Of a DNA stretch of 64,000 bases, positions 57,928 to 64,000 are shown piece by piece (within the stretch, counting starts at the first letter, position 1; each line of letters opens with the position of its first letter). The translations under genes were made by a program, and so were the position numbers. Origin of the DNA: Xiheibacterium sp038325765 (GTDB lineage Bacteria; Myxococcota_A; Polyangia; Nannocystales; Nannocystaceae); NCBI GenBank assembly GCA_038325765.1, contig JBBQJI010000014.1:1-64000 (forward strand), written 5' to 3'. Under the pieces are notes generated by a model. That model ran no database searches, had not been told where the DNA came from, and saw only the letters and a list, made by a program, of their open reading frames with translations.

Positions 57928-58672
57928 CATCCAGCTCGACACCGTGTGGGAGGACCCCGAGGCCAGCATGGCGCGGGCGCGGCCGTGGATCGCGGCCGCC
58001 GCGGCCGCCGGCGCGCGCCTCTGCGTGCTGCCCGAGATGTACGCGTGCGGCTTCTCGATGGACACCGTGCGGATCGCCGAGCCGCCCTGTGGTCCGAGCA
58101 CCGAGTTCCTACGCGAGCAGGCGCAGACCCACCGCCTGTGGATCTGCGGCAGCGTGCCCGAGCGCAGCGGCGGCGACGACCGCCCGTACAACACGCTGGT
58201 GCTGTGCGGCCCGGGCGGCGAGCTGCACCGCTATCGCAAGATCCACCCGTTCACCTTCGCCCGCGAGCACGAGCGCTACGCCGCCGGCGATGCGTTCGTG
58301 ACCGTGGACCTCGAGGGCGTTCGGTTCACGTTCTTCATCTGCTACGATCTGCGCTTCGCCGACGAATTCTGGGCCACCGCCCTGCAGACCGACTGCTACG
58401 TGGTGGTCGCGAACTGGCCGGCGCGGCGGCGGGCGCACTGGACCGCCTTGGGCACCGCGCGGGCGATCGAGAACCAGGCGTTCGTGGTCGCGGTGAACCG
58501 CGTGGGCGCAGGCGGCGGGCTCGAGTACTCGGGAGACAGCCGGATCGTGGATCCGTGGGGTGAACTCGTCGCGACGGCGGCCTCTCAGGAGACGATGATC
58601 CTGGGGGAGATCGACGCAGCGGTGGTCGCCGACGCCCGGGCGAAGTTCCCGGTGCTCGCGGATCGGCGCTAG
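57914..58672 (+). CDS. Omega-amidase (nitrilase superfamily, YafV/Nit2-like)
   Basis: A 252-residue carbon-nitrogen hydrolase. The catalytic triad is Glu41 (LPEMYACGFSMD), Lys109 (YRKIHPF) and Cys143 (FICYDLRF). It hydrolyses the amide of alpha-ketoglutaramate or alpha-ketosuccinamate made by the glutamine-type aminotransferase just upstream (45 bp). The ATG at 57914 lies in a 17-bp repeat. The last gene of this short operon; a repeat and the convergent propeller lipoprotein follow. Confidence 0.93.
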   Translation: MRVAGIQLDTVWEDPEASMARARPWIAAAAAAGARLCVLPEMYACGFSMDTVRIAEPPCGPSTEFLREQAQTHRLWICGSVPERSGGDDRPYNTLVLCGPGGELHRYRKIHPFTFAREHERYAAGDAFVTVDLEGVRFTFFICYDLRFADEFWATALQTDCYVVVANWPARRRAHWTALGTARAIENQAFVVAVNRVGAGGGLEYSGDSRIVDPWGELVATAASQETMILGEIDAAVVADARAKFPVLADRR

Positions 58673-58678
58673 CTGCCC

Positions 58679-58720
58679 GTCAGCCCTCGGCGGCGTCAGC
58701 CCTCGGCGGCGTCAGCCCTG
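58679..58720. repeat. 16-bp tandem repeat between convergent genes
   Basis: GTCAGCCCTCGGCGGC occurs twice in full (58679-58694, 58695-58710) and a third time for its first 9-10 bases. The third copy carries the stop codon (TCA at 58712-58714) of the leftward lipoprotein. CTGCCC/GGGCAG at the outer ends could close a hairpin. Confidence 0.75.
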
Positions 58721-59635
58721 GGCAGGCGGAGCCGAGGTCGTGGACCCGGCGCCGAAGAACTCGAGCTGCGCCGGCGCCCCCGGGATCGCGATCGGCGTGG
58801 TGGTCACCGAGTCCGCGCCGAACTCGATCTCGAACAGCGAACCGTCGCGGGCGAAGCCGTAGGCGCGCCCGGCCCAGAACGCCAGGCCGAAGACCTGGGC
58901 GTAGGGCAGCGCGCCGTAGTGCTGGATCACGCTGCCGTCGAACGGATCGATCTCGACGATGCAGTCGAAATCGCTGCACGCGCCATTGTCGGTCACAGTG
59001 AGCCAGCTGCCGCCGTCGACCGAGACCATGTCACCGCTCGATCGCAGGCCGTCCGTGAGCGCACCCAGCGTCGTCACTGCACCGGTTTCGGTGTCGATGC
59101 GGATGTACTCGTCGTCGACGAAGCCCACCAGCGCCTCGTCGTCGGCGTCGACGGTGCCCGCGGGCACGAACGAGAGCGACGTGGGGTAGTCGCCACTGGC
59201 GATGCGCGTGCACTGACCGCTGCTGCGATCGATCGACCACAGCGAGCCGTAGGCGGCGCCGAACATGTTGGAGTCGGCATCGAGGGCGATGTCGATGATC
59301 GATGCGGTGCAATCGGTGAGCGCCCCGACCGCCTCGACCTCCTTGGTCTCGGGATCGAGGCGGTACAGGGTGTCGGCGCTGTGGCCGAAGACCTCGGCGA
59401 TCTCGCCGGGCTGACCGCTGGTCTCGGGCGCACCGACGTCGAGCTTGGTGAACGGTCCGCTGGTCTCGGCGCCCGTCGCCGACGAGTCACCGGTGCCAGG
59501 GTCGACGCCGGTGTCGGTGCCGGGCGCCGTGCCGCTCTCGCCGACCGAGAACACACCGGTGCCATCGTCACGGGTCTCGGCGGTGCACGCAGCGACGAGC
59601 CAGAACAGCAGCGCGGAGGTCTTCGGTGTCGGCAT
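58712..59635 (-). CDS. Lipoprotein with propeller-like repeats
   Basis: A 307-residue lipoprotein (signal LLFWLVAACT) with a Gly/Thr/Ser linker and a folded part of repeated beta motifs (TLYRLDPETKEVEAVGALTD, SLWSIDRSSGQCTRIAS, EYIRIDTETGAVTTLGALTD, IVEIDPFDGSVIQHYGALPY, SLFEIEFG), which suggests a six-bladed propeller. Cys pairs in blades may form disulfides. No haem motif. A TAGGTT box lies 26 nt upstream. Function unknown; such proteins often bind ligands or partners at the surface. Confidence 0.8.
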   Translation of the reverse strand: MPTPKTSALLFWLVAACTAETRDDGTGVFSVGESGTAPGTDTGVDPGTGDSSATGAETSGPFTKLDVGAPETSGQPGEIAEVFGHSADTLYRLDPETKEVEAVGALTDCTASIIDIALDADSNMFGAAYGSLWSIDRSSGQCTRIASGDYPTSLSFVPAGTVDADDEALVGFVDDEYIRIDTETGAVTTLGALTDGLRSSGDMVSVDGGSWLTVTDNGACSDFDCIVEIDPFDGSVIQHYGALPYAQVFGLAFWAGRAYGFARDGSLFEIEFGADSVTTTPIAIPGAPAQLEFFGAGSTTSAPPAQG

Positions 59636-59830
59636 TCGCGGGTCGCTTCCGTCTCGTGGCGAACCTATCCCGCACCGCCGGTCTCGGGTCCACGGCGGAC
59701 GCGTTGGCCACAATGGGGAGGTTGTGCGGGCGCCGCGGGCCAATGCAACGCGACGGTCACCGCCTGCGCTCAGGCCGCCGGATGGGACGCGCCCGCGGCG
59801 CTGGCATTCCGGCCGCACTCGCGGCGAGTG

Positions 59831-60410
59831 CTATTGCGGGTCGGGTGGGACGCCGCGGCAGACGCCGGAAAGTGGCAGCTCGCACCCGATCGATCGCAAC
59901 TGCGCCACTGCGCCGTCGATCGTGTTCTCCAAGATCCAGCGGTCGCCGTCGCGGGTGAACACTTCGACCCTGCGCTCGTGTCGCGACACCAAGGCGACGT
60001 GTTGGACGCTCGCGACCGAGCGCAAGCCGATGCGCTTGTCGCCACGATCGAAGCGTTCCGTGGTCTCGGAGAGGACCTCGATGAGGACCCTCGGGTTGAC
60101 CGGGACGTCGCGCGCCGCGTCGTGGAACTGCGGCTCGCCGCACACGGCGCTCAGGTCGGGATAGACGAAGCCGGGTTGGCTGGGCACGGAGACGTTCATG
60201 TCCGAGGGCAGCGGCTCGCACCCGCGACCCAACAGGCGGTTGCCGAGCTCACGCAGGCGGTTCGCGACGATCCTGCGTGGATGAGCGAGGCACCCGCCAT
60301 CGCGAACACGTCACCGCCCAGCATTCGTGCTTCTCGGCGGCGACGCGCTCCGCGGCGAGGTACTCGCCGACGCTCGTGCGTGGCCGTAGGTCGGGGTCCG
60401 CAGGCACCAT
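59831..60410 (-). pseudogene. Uma2-family (DUF820) endonuclease gene with two frameshifts
   Basis: Three minus-strand frames joined give one Uma2 protein of about 193 residues, the family norm. From ATG 60410: RPRTSVGEYLAAERVAAEKH; then LGGDVFAMAGASLIHA; then RIVANRLRELGNRL, CEPLPSDMNVSVP, GFVYPDLSAVCGEPQFHD, VLIEVLSETTERFDRGDK and VEVFTRDGDRWIL. One base is missing near 60312-60318 (TGGGCGG) and one near 60273-60277 (GCAGG). The PD-(D/E)XK-type Asp and Glu (YPDLSAV, IEVLS) are kept. Uma2 proteins are common in myxobacteria and cyanobacteria, of unsettled role. Either a pseudogene or two base-calling errors. Confidence 0.7.
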
Positions 60411-60583
60411 TGTTTCGATCGCAGCACGCTGTGCGCACGACCGACCGCGGGGCGCACCCAGCGGCGTGTGGCGCCCCGCCACGTTGCACGACGCAACGCC
60501 CGGTCCGCGCTTGCCCGGGCCCAGTCTGCAACCTGCCGGGACGACCCGGAAAAGCGGGCACCCGCGGTGGCGCGGCAGTTGGA

Positions 60584-60589
60584 TAGGAT
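60584..60589 (+). promoter_or_regulatory. Putative -10 box TAGGAT for the DUF1549-like gene
   Basis: TAGGAT ends 9 nt before the ATG at 60599 and would drive the three-gene haem lipoprotein operon. The rest of the 188-bp gap to the Uma2 gene shows nothing else. Confidence 0.4.
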
Positions 60590-60598
60590 GACGGCTGC

Positions 60599-62410
60599 AT
60601 GCGAACGACGAGCTGTTTGTGGATCGCAGCGGCGCTGGTGGGCCTGGCATCCGGCTGTGCCGGGAACGAGCCCGACGCCGAGGGCGGTGCCGACGACACC
60701 ACCCAGGGCGACGCGACCACCGAGGTCGATGGGACCGCCGAGGGTGACGGGCCGCAGCTCGTGCCGCTGTCGCCGACCGACCGCCTGACACGGATCTCGA
60801 TGGCGCTCCGCGGCCGTCGGCCAGCGCTCGCCGAGCTCGACGCGGTCGAAGCCGATCCGGCGGCCCTCGAGTCGATCGTCGACGGCTACCTCGACGACCC
60901 CGCCTTCGGCGAGACCATCCGCGACCTACACAACGAGGCCCTGCTCGTCCTCATCGACTACGTGGTCTTCCCCGCTGGCTTTCCGCCGCTCGGGCCCGCG
61001 GCCGGCAGCGACGTGTATGGGCTCAACCGCGCCGTGTCCGAGGCGCCGCTGCGGCTCATCGAGCACGTGGTGATGAACGATCGGCCCTACGACGAGATCG
61101 TCACCGCGGACTACACGGTCGCCGATGACCAGGTCGCGGCGGTGTGGGGTCTCGGCGCCGGGGGCGAGGGCGAGTGGGTCGAGACCCGCTGGGAGGACGG
61201 CCGCGGCAACGCCGGAGTGCTCACGGACTCGTGGCTGTTCCAGCGCCACGGCAGCACGGCGTCGAACGCGAACCGCGGCCGCGCCAACGCGATCTCGCGG
61301 GCGTTGCTCTGCTACGACTTCGCCGAGCGCGACATCGTGCTCGACTCGAACATCGATCTCGCCGACCCCGACGCGGTCGCCGACGCCGTGCAGCAGAATC
61401 CAGCCTGCGCGAGCTGCCATCAAGGGCTCGATCCGCTCGCGAGCTTCTTCCAAGACTACTTCCCCCAGTTCTTGCCCAGCGACATCGTCGAGGTCGCCAC
61501 GGACGAGGACGACCAGACCTATCCGCTGCCCAGCCACTATCCCGGGATCTTCACCGACGTGCTCGGGGTGCCGATGCGCGATCGGGGGTTCTTCGGCGCC
61601 GCCGGTGGCGACCTGCCCGCGCTCGGCCAGCTGATCGCCGACGATCCGCGGTTCTCGTCGTGCGCCGCCCGGCGCTTCGTCGCCTATTTCCACCAGATCG
61701 ACCTCGAGGCGGTACCGCCCGAGCGCGTCGCCCAGTATCAGCAGATCCTCCTCGAGTCGGGCATGGACGCCAAGGCGATGACGCGCGCCATCGTCCTCGA
61801 TGGGGCGTTCGCGGTCTCGCACGTCGCGCTCGAGGCCGGCGCCGACCCGGAGCTGCTCGATCCCGACGCCGATGTGGTGGGCGTGAAGAAGGCCCGGCCG
61901 CTCCAGCTCCGTCAGCTCATCGAAGATCTGACCGCATTCCGGTGGCGCACCGATCTCACCGTGGTCGCCAGTCCCGATCTGCCCTACGGCCTGGGCCACG
62001 TCGATCTCATGGACGACTCGTTCCTCGGCTACGCGGTGCTCGCCGGTGGCCTCGACTCGATCTACGTCACGCGGCCGGCCCACACCTACAGCGCGAGCAC
62101 TTCGTTGGTGCTGCGCACCTTGGCCCAACTCGCCGCCGGCTACGTGGTCGACGGCGACTTCGCGACCGACGCCGGCAATCGACGCCTGCTGGGACTCGTC
62201 GAGGCGACGACCATCGACGAGGCGACGATCCGCGCCCAGCTCGTCGCACTCCACCGCCGGTTGTACGGCACACGCATCGAGCCAGACGGCATCGATGCCG
62301 ATGATGGCTGGGCGCTGTGGTCCACCGCGGCGCTGGCCGGGGGTCCGGAGCGCGCGTGGAAGGTGACGCTGACTGCGATGCTGCAAGACGTGCAGATCGC
62401 CTACTACTGA
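60599..62410 (+). CDS. DUF1549/DUF1592-like lipoprotein with c-type haem motif
   Basis: A 603-residue lipoprotein (signal AALVGLASGCAG) with a Thr/Asp/Gly linker. PTDRLTRISMALRGRRPALA and YLDDPAFGETIRDLHNEALL resemble DUF1549; NPACASCHQGLDPLASFFQD carries a c-type haem site (CASCH); the C-terminal region is helical. Proteins of this layout pair with DUF1501 proteins in myxobacteria and planctomycetes and are thought to work in polymer breakdown or electron transfer at the cell surface, though the biochemistry is not known. It is followed at 31 bp by the DUF1501 gene, so the pair is one operon. Confidence 0.82.
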   Translation: MRTTSCLWIAAALVGLASGCAGNEPDAEGGADDTTQGDATTEVDGTAEGDGPQLVPLSPTDRLTRISMALRGRRPALAELDAVEADPAALESIVDGYLDDPAFGETIRDLHNEALLVLIDYVVFPAGFPPLGPAAGSDVYGLNRAVSEAPLRLIEHVVMNDRPYDEIVTADYTVADDQVAAVWGLGAGGEGEWVETRWEDGRGNAGVLTDSWLFQRHGSTASNANRGRANAISRALLCYDFAERDIVLDSNIDLADPDAVADAVQQNPACASCHQGLDPLASFFQDYFPQFLPSDIVEVATDEDDQTYPLPSHYPGIFTDVLGVPMRDRGFFGAAGGDLPALGQLIADDPRFSSCAARRFVAYFHQIDLEAVPPERVAQYQQILLESGMDAKAMTRAIVLDGAFAVSHVALEAGADPELLDPDADVVGVKKARPLQLRQLIEDLTAFRWRTDLTVVASPDLPYGLGHVDLMDDSFLGYAVLAGGLDSIYVTRPAHTYSASTSLVLRTLAQLAAGYVVDGDFATDAGNRRLLGLVEATTIDEATIRAQLVALHRRLYGTRIEPDGIDADDGWALWSTAALAGGPERAWKVTLTAMLQDVQIAYY

Positions 62411-62441
62411 CCCCCCGAGTGAATCCACGAGGATCGAAGCC

Positions 62442-63701
62442 ATGCGAAGCCTACGACGACGTGATTTCCTCGGCGCCGCTGCGGCGACAGTCGGACTCGG
62501 TGCGCTCGGGATGCCGCGCGCCCGCGCCGAAGTCGGCACCGCCAAGAACCTGGTGCTCGTGGTCGCCTACGGCGGCTGGGACACCACCTACACCTTCGAT
62601 CCCAAGCCTGGGCTCGCCGGCATCGACGCGCCTGCGGGCGACGTCGTCGAGCTCGGCGGCGTGACCTTCTTCGACGATCCCTCGCGCCCGGCCACCCGCG
62701 CGTTCTTCGAGGCGTGGGCCGAGCGATGCACCGTGATCAACGGGCTGCAGGTGCAGTCCCTGGTCCACTCCGATTGCAGCAAGCGCCTGCTCACCGGCAC
62801 GCAGAGCGACACCAACCCGGACGTCGGCGCGATCACGGCGTTCGTGCACGGCAGCGACCGGCCGGTCCCCTACTTCGTCCTCGGGCAGACCTCATATGCC
62901 GGGCCCTACGCGTCGATCGCCTCGCGCGCGGGCACGGCGAACCAACTCGGCACGCTGGTCGATCTGCAGTATGGATACCCGGCCGACGGGATCACCGTGC
63001 CCAACGTGCTCGTCGAGTCCGAGCTCGAACTGGTGCGACGCCACGTCGACGCCCGCGCCGAGCGGTTGCGCGCGGCCCGTGGCCTGGTGGGCAGCAACCG
63101 CGACAAGATCGAGGCATTCATCGCCAGCCTCGGCCGCGGCGACGTGCTGCGCTCGATCGGCCCGGTCGGCGATCTCGACTACACCCGCGATCTCGGCATC
63201 CAGGCGGGCTTGGCCGTCGATGCGCTCGAACGCGAGCTGTCGTGGGTCGTGCAGATCGAGACCGGCAGCTTCGACAGCCACACGGACAACACCGAGCAGA
63301 TCGCACAACACGAGATGCTCTTCTCTGGGCTCGCGCAGCTCGTCGCGGACCTCGACAGTCGGCCGGGCCGGCGCGGTGGCGGCTCGCTGCTCGACGAGAC
63401 CGTGATCGCGGTGGTCTCGGAGATGGGTCGCACGCCGCTGCTCAACGAGACCGGCGGCAAGGACCACTGGCCGGTGACCAGCGCGATGGTGCTCGGGGGC
63501 GGGCTGCCCGGCGGTCGTGTGCTCGGCGGCACCACCGACACCCTGGGTGCACGCGCGATGGATCTCGCGACCGGTGCGCCGAGCGACGCTGGCGCGCAGC
63601 TGCAGTACGGCAACTTCGCCGCCGGCCTGCTCGCGGCGCTCGGCGTCGAGCCGAGCGAGTATCTGCCCAACGCGGAGCCGTTGCATGCCCTGGGTGCGTG
63701 A
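62442..63701 (+). CDS. DUF1501-family protein with Tat signal
   Basis: A 419-residue protein of the DUF1501 family, distantly related to alkaline-phosphatase-like hydrolases. The Tat signal RSLRRRDFLGAAAATVGLGA (twin Arg and FLG) sends it folded out of the cytoplasm. Family marks are LVLVVAYGGWDTTYTFDPKP near the start, TGTQSDTNPDVGA, SWVVQIETGSFDSHTDN and AVVSEMGRTPLLNETGGKDH. Metal-binding residues of the phosphatase fold (Asp, His of GKDHW) are in place, activity unknown. It overlaps the next gene by 16 bp. DUF1501 proteins almost always sit beside a DUF1549/DUF1800-type partner, as here. Confidence 0.9.
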   Translation: MRSLRRRDFLGAAAATVGLGALGMPRARAEVGTAKNLVLVVAYGGWDTTYTFDPKPGLAGIDAPAGDVVELGGVTFFDDPSRPATRAFFEAWAERCTVINGLQVQSLVHSDCSKRLLTGTQSDTNPDVGAITAFVHGSDRPVPYFVLGQTSYAGPYASIASRAGTANQLGTLVDLQYGYPADGITVPNVLVESELELVRRHVDARAERLRAARGLVGSNRDKIEAFIASLGRGDVLRSIGPVGDLDYTRDLGIQAGLAVDALERELSWVVQIETGSFDSHTDNTEQIAQHEMLFSGLAQLVADLDSRPGRRGGGSLLDETVIAVVSEMGRTPLLNETGGKDHWPVTSAMVLGGGLPGGRVLGGTTDTLGARAMDLATGAPSDAGAQLQYGNFAAGLLAALGVEPSEYLPNAEPLHALGA

Positions 63702-64000
63702 GATCGGCGCGGCGATCGTGATGCTCACGACGCTCGCCTGCGGCGAGGGCGAGGGCGATGCGGACACGGGCGCTTCGAGCGCGGGTTCATCGAGCGGCGA
63801 CGCTTCGGGCGGCGACGCTTCGGGCGGCGACGCATCGGGCGGGGGCGAGTCTGGCACCGGCACCTCCAGTGAACCGAGCTGGGAAAGCCTCGCCGAGCGA
63901 CCGTGCCCGCCGGACTCGGCCCTCACCTGGGAGAACTTCGGTGGCGTCTACGTGCTCAGCTACTGCACGAGCTGCCATCACAGCGACTTGCCGTTCGATG
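63686..64000 (+). CDS. Cytochrome-like lipoprotein, cut by the window edge
   Basis: The first 105 codons of a lipoprotein starting at ATG 63686, within the end of the DUF1501 gene. The lipobox is MLTTLAC, then a Ser/Gly/Asp linker with repeated SGGDA units (15-bp period), then WENFGGVYVLSYCTSCHHSD, where CTSCH is a c-type haem site close to the fold start. The rest is missing, so the class of cytochrome cannot be set. It belongs to the DUF1549-DUF1501 operon by overlap. Confidence 0.75.

Overview
The window is very GC-rich DNA (by eye near 70 %), with tightly packed genes and strong third-position G/C. The organism is most likely a myxobacterium, and my best guess is the Nannocystaceae (Nannocystis/Plesiocystis/Enhygromyxa group). 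The grounds are tandem bactofilins, a Ser/Thr kinase with a TPR sensor tail, pilB-pilT-pilC-pilS gene order, an IgGFc-binding-type lipoprotein, and many lipoproteins with Thr/Gly/Ser/Asp linkers behind the lipobox. The taxon is inferred from gene content; there is no rRNA, tRNA, CRISPR array, transposase or prophage in the window.

Layout. 0-5 kb: a leftward five-gene unit of three bactofilins, a HEAT-repeat lipoprotein and a TPR-like lipoprotein cut by the left edge. 5-10.5 kb: gshA, an SGNH (peptidoglycan-esterase-like) lipoprotein, a FadL-type outer-membrane protein and a YaeQ-family protein. 10.5-14.1 kb: two tandem paralogous lipoproteins of unknown function that overlap by ATGA. 14.2-16.3 kb: divergent sixA and ppx. 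16.3-19.5 kb: leftward Sel1-repeat lipoprotein, TPR protein and a PilT paralogue. 19.6-22.1 kb: a looser patch with a linker-only lipoprotein, a small membrane protein, a frameshifted DUF5990 gene and a TspO-like membrane protein. 22.4-29.3 kb: hybrid histidine kinase, Ser/Thr kinase and an RlmI-like methyltransferase. 29.5-35.3 kb: type IV pilus cluster pilB-pilT-pilC-pilS; pilR and pilA do not follow. 35.4-41.6 kb: lipoproteins, a PH-like membrane protein and glutathione peroxidase. 41.9-43.2 kb: citrate synthase. 43.3-47.8 kb: a leftward four-gene envelope operon (DUF4398-type lipoprotein, OmpA/TSP3 protein, outer-membrane barrel, lipoprotein). 48-53.5 kb: a Big_5/haem-motif lipoprotein, a small lipoprotein, a DUF2723 glycosyltransferase, ribF, a small TPR protein and a relic of an IgGFc-type gene. 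53.5-58.7 kb: dapA, dapB, two divergent aminotransferases and an omega-amidase. 58.7-60.4 kb: a propeller-like lipoprotein and a doubly frameshifted Uma2 gene. 60.6-64 kb: a DUF1549-like haem lipoprotein, a Tat-exported DUF1501 protein and a cytochrome-like lipoprotein cut by the right edge.

How it works together. Three themes stand out: cell-pole/surface mechanics (bactofilins, pili, PilT paralogue), a large set of surface lipoproteins (about 17, four with a c-type haem CxxCH or CxCH motif), and ordinary metabolism (lysine/DAP synthesis, TCA entry, glutathione, flavin, transamination plus omega-amidase). Two sequence-level patterns are not explained by the genes: a TAnnnT box 6-12 nt upstream of many first codons, which suggests leaderless or near-leaderless transcription, and short perfect or near-perfect tandem duplications (11-18 bp units) placed at gene boundaries, two of them covering a start codon.
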